Positions 8,588 to 17,844 of a stretch of DNA of 56,543 nt are shown here, one piece after another (positions within the stretch are counted from its first letter, which is position 1; each line of letters opens with the position of its first letter). Under the pieces are notes generated by a model. That model was not told the origin of the DNA. It was given only the letters and a program-made list of their open reading frames with translations, and searched no databases. This DNA comes from Saprospiraceae bacterium (GTDB lineage: Bacteria; Bacteroidota; Bacteroidia; Chitinophagales; Saprospiraceae): NCBI GenBank assembly GCA_016787345.1, contig JAEUUU010000151.1, positions 1 to 56,543 on the forward strand. The letters run 5' to 3'. The position numbers were made by a program, and so were the translations under genes.

Positions 8588-11020
8588 ATGAAGACCATCC
8601 TTCCCGGAGGCCTGTTCCTCCTCTGTTTTTCCCTGCAACTTACTGCTCAAACGACCCGGTTGACCGGCCGTGCACTCGACGAAACCGGCCAATCTCTGGC
8701 CTTGGCCACGGTGGCGCTGCTCGACGCCGCCGATTCCAGTCTGGTGGCCGGCCGGTACTGCGATGCCGACGGCAATTACACGTTTGAGGCGGTAGCTCCC
8801 GGCCGATACTGGGTGCAGGTGAGTTTGCTGGGGTATCAGGCTGCCAATTCTCCTGCCATCCTTGTGGAGGCTGGTTCCGGCCGCCAGACAGTACCCGACA
8901 TCCGGCTTTTTTCCACCACCACAACCCTGGGTACAGCGGAGATCAAGGCCAGCAAACCGCTGTTCGAAGCCCAGCTCGACCGGCTTACCGTGAATATTGC
9001 CGGCAAAATCAGCGCCACCGGTTTATCCGCGCTTGATCTGTTGCAACGCTGCCCGGGCGTAGTCGTCAACCGCCAAAACAACACCCTCAACCTGGCCGGC
9101 AAACAAGGCGTGGTTGTGATGATCAACGGCAAAGCCAGCCGTTTGCCGCCCAATGCCGTGATTGCCATGCTTTCGGGCATGAATGCAAGCAATATTGAAA
9201 AAATCGAATTGATCACGACCCCTCCCTCCGGATTCGACGCCGAAGGCGACGCCGGTTTTATCAATATTGTTCTGAAAAAAAACATCGACGAAGGGCTTAA
9301 CGGCAGTTACAACCTGCTGGCGGGATATGGCTATGGCGAAAAACTTGGCGCAGGCATCATCTTCAATTACAGGGCTTCGCGATGGAACCTGTTCGGAGAT
9401 TACAATTTCTCCCACGACCGGCACTGGCAGGAGTTTCGCAATTACCGCTTGATCCGGCAGCCCGATGGCAGCGAAACAGAAAACAAAGTGTCGAGTATTC
9501 GAAAACCGATCGACGACAACCACACGGCTCGTTTGGGCCTGGATGTTGATCTGGGTAAAAAAACGGTGCTGGGCGTTTTGGCCTCCGGTTATCAGACACT
9601 ATGGCAAATGGATGCGCAGAATACCGGTTTTACGGCCCAAAACGGAAACGTCGAAACCCGCTTGTTTATGCCCAATGTAGAGACGAACCGCTGGCGGCAT
9701 CTGATGGGCAACCTCAATCTGCAGCATACTTTCCGGAGCGAGGAAACCCTTACGGCCGACTTCGATTACCTGTGGTACCGCGACCATAACCCGACGGATT
9801 ATATCGTCGAAAATCGGGATGCGGCGGGTTCGGTCTTGTCGACCGAGGCCTTGCGTTCCCGAAAAGAAACCCCCATCCGATTTCAGGTCGGCAAGCTGGA
9901 CTATGCCCGGCAGATCAACAAAAACCTTAGGATGGAAACGGGTATAAAAGCCACTTTTTCTCAGTTTAACAACGATGTAAGCGTAGAAAACCAACTCACA
10001 CCGGGGGGCGACTGGATGGTATTGCCGGATTATACCAACCGCTACCGCCTGCGGGAAGACATCAGCGCCGCTTACGGCTCTCTCCGTTACGATTTCGGCA
10101 ATAACAGCCTGCAGGCCGGGTTGCGGTATGAATACACCAACTCGGTACTAACCGGAGGGGAAGAAACCCTGGTTGATCGTCATTACGGCAACCTGTTCCC
10201 GACACTGTTCTACGGATACGATCCCAACGAAAAACATCATTTCGGACTGGCCTACAAACGCCGCATCACCCGGCCTACGTTCAACGACCTGGCGCCTTTC
10301 GTCATATTCCTCGACCCCAATACCTACCTGTCGGGAAATGCCGCCCTGCAACCCGCCTTTACCGACGGCATAAAAGCCGAATATCGGTATAAAAGTTACT
10401 TGTTGTCGTTGGAATACAGCCGCGACGACAATCCGATCGCCAATTTTCAACCTACGATCGATCCCGATCAAAACCGCCAAACCTTCATCGCGGCCAATAT
10501 GAAAAGCCGGGACAACGTAGGGATGAGTTTTACCGCGCCTTTTCACCCGACTCCGTGGTGGGAAATTCAGTCTAACCTGACCGGATCGTGGCAGAATATT
10601 CAAACTACTTATGAGGGCCGCCCGGTGCGTTTGCAACAATTGTCCGGATCGGCTTACATCGGTCAAACTTTTCATTTACCCCGGCAATTCAATATCGATC
10701 TCAGCACCCTCTATTATACGCCGGGCTATTTCGGGCTCTCCGAATTTCAGCACTATTTTTTACTGGATGCAGGCATTCAGAAAGACCTGGGGAGATCGTG
10801 GGGAAATTTCAGGCTGGCATTTTCCAATATCCTGAATACCAACTACTACCGGGGCGTGATCGACCTTCCGGATAACGGCCTTTATTCGACCTTCGATATT
10901 ATTCTGGAGCCGCCGGCTGTGCGCTTGAGTTGGTCGAGGCAATTTGGCAGCGAAAAGGTCAAAACCGCGCGACAAAGGGAAGCCGGTTCGGAAGACGAGC
11001 GCCGCCGCGTCAAAGGTTGA
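8588..11020 (+). CDS. TonB-dependent receptor-like outer membrane beta-barrel protein
   Basis: An 810-residue outer membrane protein. A signal peptide (1-21, LTAQ) is followed by a CarboxypepD_reg-like beta-sandwich (about 23-100), a plug-like region (about 130-225, with VVVMINGKA and PSGFDAEGDAGFINIVLKK) and a beta-barrel to near residue 785, matching the OMP_b-brl_3 group common in Bacteroidota. No SusD partner is adjacent, so a glycan-specific Sus role is not supported; the ligand could be a peptide, metal chelate or other small molecule. After the last barrel strand (RLSWSRQF) there is an unusual highly charged tail of about 24 residues (KTARQREAGSEDERRRVKG). Confidence 0.88.
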   Translation: MKTILPGGLFLLCFSLQLTAQTTRLTGRALDETGQSLALATVALLDAADSSLVAGRYCDADGNYTFEAVAPGRYWVQVSLLGYQAANSPAILVEAGSGRQTVPDIRLFSTTTTLGTAEIKASKPLFEAQLDRLTVNIAGKISATGLSALDLLQRCPGVVVNRQNNTLNLAGKQGVVVMINGKASRLPPNAVIAMLSGMNASNIEKIELITTPPSGFDAEGDAGFINIVLKKNIDEGLNGSYNLLAGYGYGEKLGAGIIFNYRASRWNLFGDYNFSHDRHWQEFRNYRLIRQPDGSETENKVSSIRKPIDDNHTARLGLDVDLGKKTVLGVLASGYQTLWQMDAQNTGFTAQNGNVETRLFMPNVETNRWRHLMGNLNLQHTFRSEETLTADFDYLWYRDHNPTDYIVENRDAAGSVLSTEALRSRKETPIRFQVGKLDYARQINKNLRMETGIKATFSQFNNDVSVENQLTPGGDWMVLPDYTNRYRLREDISAAYGSLRYDFGNNSLQAGLRYEYTNSVLTGGEETLVDRHYGNLFPTLFYGYDPNEKHHFGLAYKRRITRPTFNDLAPFVIFLDPNTYLSGNAALQPAFTDGIKAEYRYKSYLLSLEYSRDDNPIANFQPTIDPDQNRQTFIAANMKSRDNVGMSFTAPFHPTPWWEIQSNLTGSWQNIQTTYEGRPVRLQQLSGSAYIGQTFHLPRQFNIDLSTLYYTPGYFGLSEFQHYFLLDAGIQKDLGRSWGNFRLAFSNILNTNYYRGVIDLPDNGLYSTFDIILEPPAVRLSWSRQFGSEKVKTARQREAGSEDERRRVKG

Positions 11021-11140
11021 ACGGCATTTTATGTTCTGTGAAAACGCTACCTTCGCTCCGCCCGCACCACATTTGCCAGCTTATGAGTCCCCGTAAAACC
11101 TCCGCACTATTTATCACTCATAACGCATCACTTAACTTAC

Positions 11141-12211
11141 ATGAGTCGTTTTCGCTCCGGCGTGCTGCATGGCGAGGAAGTTACTGAACTGCTCGACTAC
11201 GCCAATCAACACGATTTTGCCCTACCTGCCGTCAATGTGATCGGCACCAACTCCGTCAATGCCGTGCTCGAAACCGCCGCCGCGGTCAACAGCCCTGTCA
11301 TCATCCAGTTTTCACACGGCGGAGCGGCATTTTTTGCCGGCAAAGCCCTCTCGAACGAGGGCCAGCGCGCTTCCATCCTCGGCGGTATCAGCGGCGCCCA
11401 ACACGTACATGCCATGGCCGAGGCCTACGGCGTGCCGGTCATTCTGCACACCGACCACTGTGCCCTCAACATCATCCAGTGGGTGGACGGGCTGCTCGAT
11501 GCCGGAGAGCGGTTTTATGAAAAACACGGCTATCCGCTGTACAGCAGCCACATGCTCGACCTCTCGGAAGAACCGCTGGAAGAAAACATCGAGATTTCGG
11601 CCCGCTACCTGGCCCGCATGGCCAAAATGGGTATGACCCTCGAAATCGAACTCGGCGTCACCGGCGGCGAGGAAGACGGGGTGGACAATTCCGATGTTGA
11701 TTCCTCCCGCCTGTACACCCAGCCGCACGAGGTGTCGCATGCTTACGAAGAACTGAAAAAAGTCAGTCACCGCTTCACCATCGCCGCCGCATTCGGCAAC
11801 GTGCATGGCGTGTACAAACCCGGCAACGTAAAATTGCAGCCCGTTATCCTGAAAAATTCGCAGGACTTCATCCGCCAGAAATTCGGCCTGAACGAATCCA
11901 ATCCCGTCAATTTTGTCTTCCACGGCGGCTCGGGCTCTTCTCAGGAGGAAATCCGCGAAGCCATCAGCTACGGCGCCGTCAAAATGAATATCGACACCGA
12001 TATGCAATGGGCTTTCTGGGATGGCGTGCGCAGTTTTTATGAGGCGAAAAAAGGCTACCTGCAAGGCCAGATCGGCAACCCCGACGGCGCCGACAAGCCC
12101 AATAAGAAATTCTACGACCCGCGGGTTTGGCTGCGCGAAGGCGAAAAAAGCTTCGTGACCCGCCTGCGCCAGGCTTTCGATGATTTGAATTGCCTAGGCC
12201 GCAACGCCTGA
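11141..12211 (+). CDS. fbaA: Class II fructose-bisphosphate aldolase
   Basis: A 356-residue zinc-dependent aldolase that cleaves fructose 1,6-bisphosphate to glyceraldehyde 3-phosphate and dihydroxyacetone phosphate in glycolysis and forms it in gluconeogenesis. Asp105 and His106 in HTDHC match the catalytic Asp and a zinc ligand of E. coli FbaA; further ligands are the His in GNVHGVY and the His in FHGGSGSS. The length and N-terminus (LPAVNVIGTNSVNAVLE) place it in the FbaA rather than the shorter GatY/KbaY type. About 120 bases separate it from the barrel gene, and a strong terminator follows. Confidence 0.96.
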   Translation: MSRFRSGVLHGEEVTELLDYANQHDFALPAVNVIGTNSVNAVLETAAAVNSPVIIQFSHGGAAFFAGKALSNEGQRASILGGISGAQHVHAMAEAYGVPVILHTDHCALNIIQWVDGLLDAGERFYEKHGYPLYSSHMLDLSEEPLEENIEISARYLARMAKMGMTLEIELGVTGGEEDGVDNSDVDSSRLYTQPHEVSHAYEELKKVSHRFTIAAAFGNVHGVYKPGNVKLQPVILKNSQDFIRQKFGLNESNPVNFVFHGGSGSSQEEIREAISYGAVKMNIDTDMQWAFWDGVRSFYEAKKGYLQGQIGNPDGADKPNKKFYDPRVWLREGEKSFVTRLRQAFDDLNCLGRNA

Positions 12212-12224
12212 TTTTCATTGCTTG

Positions 12225-12280
12225 CGCGCAGATATTGCTCCGGATATACTCATTCGGGTAGTATCTGCGCGTTTCTTTTT
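12225..12280 (+). terminator. Rho-independent terminator of fbaA
   Basis: Perfect 10-bp arms CGCGCAGATA (12225-12234) and TATCTGCGCG (12262-12271) are followed by TTTCTTTTT. The 27-base loop is long but can pair further. Position 13 bases after the fbaA stop fits a terminator. Confidence 0.75.
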
Positions 12281-12333
12281 GTGTAAATTCGGTTTTTACG
12301 ACATCTATTCTATTCATCAAACCATACCATTTC

Positions 12334-13029
12334 ATGCGTAACAACCTGCTGCTTTTTGTTGTCCTCAGTCTGCTCGCTGCTTGCAAAACAACCCAGCCAA
12401 AGCAGGATACCCCATTTTTCACGACAAATGACGGGATTCAGGTTTTGCTCGTCGCCAACCACAACCGGGCCTGTCCGGGACCGGAGTTGAGCGAATGCCT
12501 TTTGGTAAAAGCGGAAAATGACCAGGACTGGAAATTTCTCCGCGACCCCATCGAGGGATTCTTTTACGAGGCGGGCTATGAATACAAGTTAAAAGTCCGC
12601 GTTCATAAAGTGCTGAATCCCACACCAGGCGGCTCCACGCATTTGTACAATTTGCTGGAAGTGCTGGAGAAAAAGCCCTCGCCCCCCGACATGCGCCTGT
12701 ACGACATCTGGGCGTTTGAGTCCGCTGTCGGCAAACCGGCTTTGAATGCGCTGCCTTTGGAAAAAAAGCCGATGCTGGAAATCAACCTGACAGAGAAGCG
12801 TTTTGGCGGCAACGCGCCCTGCAATCAGTATTTCGGGCAAATCGAAACCTACGGCTCCTATATCCGGTTCGGCGGCGTGGGCGCCACCATGATGGCCTGC
12901 CAGAACGCAAAGGCGGAGAGCGAGTATTTCGCCATTTTCACCGCTGCCAACACGTTCAAAATCGAGAACCTACGCCTGATCCTGTATCAGGATGGCAAAG
13001 AGATTGCCCGGTTCCGGAAAATTGACTGA
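12334..13029 (+). CDS. DUF4377 and META domain-containing lipoprotein
   Basis: A 231-residue predicted lipoprotein; the lipobox LAAC puts the lipidated Cys at 17. Residues about 35-110 resemble DUF4377 (ending in VHKV..P..GST..YNLLEVLEK). Residues about 118-231 form a META/HslJ-like domain (YDIWAFES.., FGGNAPCNQYFGQI.., GATMMAC). META lipoproteins are linked to envelope stress and novobiocin resistance in E. coli, but function here is unknown. The stop is four bases from the convergent acetylesterase gene, leaving no room for a separate terminator. Confidence 0.85.
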   Translation: MRNNLLLFVVLSLLAACKTTQPKQDTPFFTTNDGIQVLLVANHNRACPGPELSECLLVKAENDQDWKFLRDPIEGFFYEAGYEYKLKVRVHKVLNPTPGGSTHLYNLLEVLEKKPSPPDMRLYDIWAFESAVGKPALNALPLEKKPMLEINLTEKRFGGNAPCNQYFGQIETYGSYIRFGGVGATMMACQNAKAESEYFAIFTAANTFKIENLRLILYQDGKEIARFRKID

Positions 13030-13033
13030 AAAA

Positions 13034-15199
13034 TCACTTTACCACAATCTCATCTACAAACAACCAGGCTTTTTGCCCCTTGCCGGGGTGCCAGTCGGGG
13101 CACTTCGGCAGGGCGCGCGCGCTGAGCCGGATATAACGGGCTTCTCCGTTTACCGGGATCGCCATTTTATCGACAAAAGTCTGTTGCCTTGGGCCGGGAA
13201 TTCCTTTGACCAGTTTGCCGACCGGTTTGAAATTCTTCCCGTCGGCCGAGATTTCCAGGCGCAGGGTTTTGGGCGGAAATACCCAGCTTTGTATGGCCAC
13301 CAGGAAGGTGGCGCTGACTTCCTTGATTGTTCGCATTTCACCCAGGTCGATCGTCCATTGTATTTGTTTTTCCCCTTCGTAGCCCTGCCAGGCCTTGTCT
13401 TCGATGTAGCCGTCGCCGTGCAAGCCGTCGGTCAGGCTGCGGTTGCCGCTGCTGCCGGGGTATCGCTGACTGGGCGGAACACTGGTGTCGACCATCCGGC
13501 CAGAAGCCAGGTGACGGGCCAGGCGGAATGTTTCGATCCGGTCGGAAGGCGCCATTTGCGCGTCGAAAACACGCGCTTTCAGGACTTGGCCGGGCCCGAC
13601 CCGAATGGTTGCCGCCGAATCGGCCCAGGCGCCGTTGTCGCCGCTCGGGTCGTTGCCGTCGAGGGTATAATGAATGCGGAAGCCTGATTTTTTACAAAGG
13701 ACCCGGACTTGCGCCGAGCCATCCGCTTGAATATCATCGACTTCCAGATGCAACAGGGGCCAGACGGCGCGCCAGTTGTCGGTGCGAAACCCGGAGGCGG
13801 GCAACCCGGCGGCATTGACCAGATTAGGTTCTACTTCATTAAAAAACGCGTAACGCAGCGCGACAGGTGCGGGTACTTCGGCGGCGCTGGCCACAATGGT
13901 ATTGCCCTCGATCACGGCTTTGGCGGGATAAAAGCGCCGGTCATCGCCGGCAATTTCAAAACAGCAGGGCGCTTGCCCGTCGCGGGTGCGCAGGCCCTCG
14001 TCGGCAAAGTCGAAATAAGCGCGGATGCTTCCGTTTTTAACCTCAAAAGACCGGAGCAAGGGCCCCGAAAAGGCGATGCCCGGCAGCCCGTAAGTTTGGG
14101 TCAGCGCCCAGGCCGCCAGTCGTTTGCCCACATCGGTTTTGTTGCGCGGATGGATGTCGGCCAGGTCGCCGATGTCGTTGGTAACGACCATGCCCGACAG
14201 TTCGATTCGTTGCAGGGCCCGCCGTTGGGCATCCTGTACGGCCGCGCCTTCGCGGGGCACGCGGTACTGAAAAGGCGCGATCTGGACGTAATAAAATGGC
14301 AGGTTTGGGCGTCCGAAAAAGGCGCGCCATTCCGTTGCCATGCGTTCGAGCAGGCGAGTGTATTCTTCCGGGTTGTAGGTATTTGTTTCCCCCTGGTACC
14401 AGAGAAAGCCTTTGATGGGAAGTGGGGTCAGGGGGGCGATCATGCCGTTGAAAAGCGAGCCGGGCCGCCCGAAATTCCAGACCGGGTGATTGTCGTCGAT
14501 CACGGAGGCAAGCTGGCTGTCCTGAAAGGTAACCGGGGCCATCCACGACTCGATCGGGGTGCCGCCCCAGCTGGCATTGACCAAACCGACCGGGATACCC
14601 AGCCGGTCGCGCAGCTCGCGTCCGAAGAAATAGGCGGTTGCGCTGAAATACCGCATGCTGTTGGCGTTGCTGATCTGCCATTGCCCTTCGCAATCGTCCT
14701 GTGGTTCGGCTGTCGAGGCGTGTTGTACGGTGAAAAAGCGCAGGTTTTTGTCGTTGGCGGCTTTGAATTGCGCCTCGCTGACGTCCACGTTGCCCCAGGA
14801 AGGCTGCCATTCCATGTTCGACTGGCCGGAGCAGAGCCATACTTCGCCGAAGAGCAGGTCGTCGAGCACGATGTGCCGTCCGCCGCCGTCGATGACGATG
14901 CGTTGCGGTTTGTTGTCGGCGCGGGCGCCCGGGATGTCGATCTGCCAGCGCAGGGTTTCGCGCTGCACGACGGGTTTGAATTGCCGCCCCGGGAGCCAGG
15001 AGCAACTGATCGTGATGTCGTCGTTGGGAGCCCCCCAGCCCCAAAGGGTCACGGGCACATTTTGTTGCAGCACCATGTGGCTCCCGAAAATAGCAGGCAG
15101 GCGCAGTTCGGCGTGGGCCGTAGCGCCCGACAGCAGCAAACCGGCCAGCCAGGGGCATTTTTGGGTTAAAAAGCGGATGATCGGGTTATGCCGAGGCAT
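13034..15199 (-). CDS. Sialate O-acetylesterase-type SGNH hydrolase with discoidin-like C-terminus
   Basis: A 721-residue exported esterase, likely removing acetyl groups from sialic acid or other sugars. A signal peptide (about 1-30) precedes a beta domain and the SASA-type SGNH domain: nucleophile Ser127 in SGQSNME, the oxyanion/structural motif LWYQGETN, and a DIHPRNK segment that holds the catalytic His. Residues about 495-560 look like a chitobiase C-terminal-type domain (YTLDGNDPS). The last 150 residues resemble an F5/8 type C (discoidin) carbohydrate-binding domain. The gene starts inside the end of the DedA gene (14-base overlap), suggesting co-transcription. Together with GH2 and GH20 it supports degradation of decorated glycans. 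Confidence 0.88.
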   Translation of the reverse strand: MPRHNPIIRFLTQKCPWLAGLLLSGATAHAELRLPAIFGSHMVLQQNVPVTLWGWGAPNDDITISCSWLPGRQFKPVVQRETLRWQIDIPGARADNKPQRIVIDGGGRHIVLDDLLFGEVWLCSGQSNMEWQPSWGNVDVSEAQFKAANDKNLRFFTVQHASTAEPQDDCEGQWQISNANSMRYFSATAYFFGRELRDRLGIPVGLVNASWGGTPIESWMAPVTFQDSQLASVIDDNHPVWNFGRPGSLFNGMIAPLTPLPIKGFLWYQGETNTYNPEEYTRLLERMATEWRAFFGRPNLPFYYVQIAPFQYRVPREGAAVQDAQRRALQRIELSGMVVTNDIGDLADIHPRNKTDVGKRLAAWALTQTYGLPGIAFSGPLLRSFEVKNGSIRAYFDFADEGLRTRDGQAPCCFEIAGDDRRFYPAKAVIEGNTIVASAAEVPAPVALRYAFFNEVEPNLVNAAGLPASGFRTDNWRAVWPLLHLEVDDIQADGSAQVRVLCKKSGFRIHYTLDGNDPSGDNGAWADSAATIRVGPGQVLKARVFDAQMAPSDRIETFRLARHLASGRMVDTSVPPSQRYPGSSGNRSLTDGLHGDGYIEDKAWQGYEGEKQIQWTIDLGEMRTIKEVSATFLVAIQSWVFPPKTLRLEISADGKNFKPVGKLVKGIPGPRQQTFVDKMAIPVNGEARYIRLSARALPKCPDWHPGKGQKAWLFVDEIVVK

Positions 15200-15842
15200 T
15201 TTTCTTCTTCATTTTGGCGCGTACAAACTCCACCACGATGGGGAGCACGGAAATACCGATAATGCCGAAAACAACGATTTCGAAGTTGTTTTTGACAATT
15301 GGAATCTGGCCAAAGAAATAACCCGCCAGGGTGAGCAACGATACCCACAGGATACCGCCGCTGAGACAATAACCGATAAAACGCCGGTAGGTCATGCTGC
15401 CAACGCCCGCGACGAAGGGGGCAAAGGTGCGCACGATCGGCACGAAACGGGCGATCACCAGGGTGCGGCCGCCGTATTTTTCATAAAACTCCTGGGTCTT
15501 GTCGATGTACGACCTTTTCAGAAACCAGTAATCGCGGGTAAACACCCGGTTGCCCAGATACCGACCGAAGAAGTAGTTGGTATTGTCGCCCAAAATGGCC
15601 GCCAAAAAAAGCAGAGGAATGAGCAGCCAAACGTTGAGAATGCCGGTTTTGGCGGTAATGGCGCCGGCAGCGAACAGGAGCGAGTCGCCCGGTAAAAACG
15701 GGGTAACCACCAGGCCGGTTTCACAAAAGATGATCAGCGCGAGAATCAGATAGGTCATCACTTCGTATTCCCGCATGATATTTTCCAGATGCACGTCGAG
15801 GTGCCGGATGAAATCAAAAAACTGTTGGAGCAGATCGAGCAT
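15186..15842 (-). CDS. DedA/VTT-family inner membrane protein
   Basis: A 218-residue membrane protein of the DedA superfamily, probably a lipid carrier flippase or transporter needed for membrane homeostasis. The family motifs ETGLVVTPFLPGDSLLF, the F-x-G-R-x-x-G motif (FFGRYLG) and RFVPIVRTFAPFVAGVGSM are all present, including the acidic and arginine residues thought to be functional. The start at 15842 is chosen because it gives the standard family length; the frame is open much further upstream only as antisense of the next gene. A TATCTTCG element lies about 30 bases before the start. The acetylesterase gene overlaps its 3' end by 14 bases. Confidence 0.93.
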   Translation of the reverse strand: MLDLLQQFFDFIRHLDVHLENIMREYEVMTYLILALIIFCETGLVVTPFLPGDSLLFAAGAITAKTGILNVWLLIPLLFLAAILGDNTNYFFGRYLGNRVFTRDYWFLKRSYIDKTQEFYEKYGGRTLVIARFVPIVRTFAPFVAGVGSMTYRRFIGYCLSGGILWVSLLTLAGYFFGQIPIVKNNFEIVVFGIIGISVLPIVVEFVRAKMKKKNASA

Positions 15843-15872
15843 TTTGCGTGGGTGTAGTTCAGAAAACGGCGG

Positions 15873-15880
15873 CGAAGATA
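15873..15880 (-). promoter_or_regulatory. Probable -7 element for the DedA gene
   Basis: On the minus strand this reads TATCTTCG, one change from TAnnTTTG, about 30 bases before the DedA ATG. No clear -33 partner was found. Confidence 0.35.
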
Positions 15881-16019
15881 GGGCGTCCGGCACGGACCGG
15901 GCTTCTGTCGGGCTGAATTTCGAAGAAGAGCGGAAAGTCAAAAAAAATTTGAACCGGTTCACAACAAACATTGCATATTTACTGCCACAGATTACGATCA
16001 CAAAATTGACTCGACCGAC

Positions 16020-17816
16020 GTGCAACCGACCAATATTCAAGATCCGGAATATTTCCACAAAGTAGTGGATTGCCAATACGCCTGCCCCGCTCATACGCCC
16101 GTGCCCGAATACATCCGCCTGATCGCAGCGGGCCGTTATTCGGAGGCTTACATGGTCAACTGGGAGTCGAACGTATTCCCCGGCGTGCTGGGCCGTACCT
16201 GCGACCGCCCCTGCGAACCCGCCTGCCGCCGCGGCCGCGTAGAGGAAAAACCCGTGGCCATCTGCCGCCTCAAACGCGTGGCGGCCGACAATAAAGCCGA
16301 CGTGCTGGAATACATGCCGCAAGGCCCCTTCCCGCCCAACGGCAAACGCATCGCCCTGATCGGCGCCGGACCGGCATCGCTTACTGTGGCGCGCGACCTG
16401 GCGCCGCTGGGTTATCAGATCGATCTGTACGACGAATTGTCCAAAGGCGGTGGCATGATGCGCAGCCAGATCCCTGCCTTCCGCCTTCCGGAAGAAGTAC
16501 TGGATGAAGAAGTCGGTTTCGTACTGCGCCTGGGCATCCATACGCATTTCAACCACTACGTCGGCAGTCTGCGGGAATTGCTGGCAAAAAACTACGACGC
16601 CGTATTTGTCGGCACCGGCGCACCCAAAGGCCGCGATCTCGACATACCGGGCCGTGCGGAAGCGGCCAAAAACATCCACATCGGCATCGAATGGCTGGCC
16701 AATGTGGCATTCGAACACACTTCTTCCGTAGGCCGCCGCGTGCTGGTGCTGGGCGGCGGTAATACCGCGATGGACTGCTGCCGGACGGCCCGCCGCCTCG
16801 GCGGCGAGCAGGTCAAAGTGGTGGTGAGAAGCCCGTTTGAAGAAATGAAGGCCAGTCCCTGGGAAATTGAAGACGCACAACGCGAAGACATCCCGATTTA
16901 CAACAACCACGTGCCCAAGGAATTTGTCGTGGAAAATGGCAAACTGGTGGGCATGCATTTCGAAAAAGTCGCCCCCGTGTACGATGCCAATGGCAAACGT
17001 CGCCTCGAACCCACGGGCGAGCCGCTCGTGTTTTTTGAAGCCGACGACGTGCTGGTCGCTATTGGCCAGGAAAACTCTTTCCCCTGGATCGAACGCGACC
17101 TCGGTATGGAATTCGACAAATGGGGCATGCCGGTGCTCGATCCGCAAACCTTCCAGTCCTCGATCCCCAATGTCTTTTTCGGCGGCGACGCCGCATTCGG
17201 TCCCAAAAACGTCATCACCGCCGTGGCGCACGGGCACCAGGCCGCCGTATCGATCGACCTTTTCTGTCAGGACCTCGATCTGAAAACCGACCGGCTGCCG
17301 CCTACCACGAATCTGGTTGCGCAAAAAATGGGCATTCATGAATGGAGCTACGACAGCCCGATCTCCGACGACAAGCGTTTTGCAGTGCCCCATGCCGCCA
17401 ATGAAGTAGCGCTCAAAAGCCGCACCCTTGAAGTCGAACTCGGGTTTTCACCCGAAACCGGTTTCCATGAAGCGCAGCGCTGCCTGAACTGCGACGTGCA
17501 AACTGTCTTTACCCGCTCCCTCTGCATCGAATGCGATGCCTGTGTCGACATTTGCCCAACCTCCTGTATCACCTTCACCGTCAATGGAGAAGAAGCGGAT
17601 TTGCGCAGCCGACTGAATGCGCCGGCCAACCTGTTGTCGCAGGATCTTTACGTGTCCGACGACCTGCCCACCGGGCGTGTAATGATCAAGGACGAAAACG
17701 TGTGCCTGCATTGCGGCCTGTGCGCCGAACGCTGCCCGACTGCCGCCTGGGATATGAAAAAATACCTTTACCAGGTGACCAAGGCGGGGCATGCCTGCTA
17801 CCACGAACTGGTGTAA
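16020..17816 (+). CDS. GltD-like FAD-dependent oxidoreductase with C-terminal ferredoxin domain
   Basis: A 598-residue electron-transfer flavoprotein related to the glutamate synthase small subunit. The N-terminal cysteines (DCQYACPAH.., CDRPCEPACRRG) bind Fe-S clusters as in GltD. The FAD motif GAGPASLTVA lies near residue 117, and the NAD(P)H motif LGGGNTAMDCCR near 243. The C-terminus adds two 4Fe-4S motifs, CIECDACVDICP and CLHCGLCAERCP, so electrons can pass between NAD(P)H, FAD and ferredoxin. A role as partner of KorAB about 5 kb downstream is inferred, not shown; no GltB large subunit is nearby. Translation most likely starts at GTG 16020, since no upstream in-frame ATG is available. 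Confidence 0.88.
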   Translation: MQPTNIQDPEYFHKVVDCQYACPAHTPVPEYIRLIAAGRYSEAYMVNWESNVFPGVLGRTCDRPCEPACRRGRVEEKPVAICRLKRVAADNKADVLEYMPQGPFPPNGKRIALIGAGPASLTVARDLAPLGYQIDLYDELSKGGGMMRSQIPAFRLPEEVLDEEVGFVLRLGIHTHFNHYVGSLRELLAKNYDAVFVGTGAPKGRDLDIPGRAEAAKNIHIGIEWLANVAFEHTSSVGRRVLVLGGGNTAMDCCRTARRLGGEQVKVVVRSPFEEMKASPWEIEDAQREDIPIYNNHVPKEFVVENGKLVGMHFEKVAPVYDANGKRRLEPTGEPLVFFEADDVLVAIGQENSFPWIERDLGMEFDKWGMPVLDPQTFQSSIPNVFFGGDAAFGPKNVITAVAHGHQAAVSIDLFCQDLDLKTDRLPPTTNLVAQKMGIHEWSYDSPISDDKRFAVPHAANEVALKSRTLEVELGFSPETGFHEAQRCLNCDVQTVFTRSLCIECDACVDICPTSCITFTVNGEEADLRSRLNAPANLLSQDLYVSDDLPTGRVMIKDENVCLHCGLCAERCPTAAWDMKKYLYQVTKAGHACYHELV

Positions 17817-17844
17817 TTGCTTCATCAACACCCGCTGACCTATC

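Noticed and set aside
15843-17393. A long N-terminal extension of the DedA protein
   Set aside because: The extension is antisense to the GltD-like gene; the start at 15842 gives the normal DedA length.
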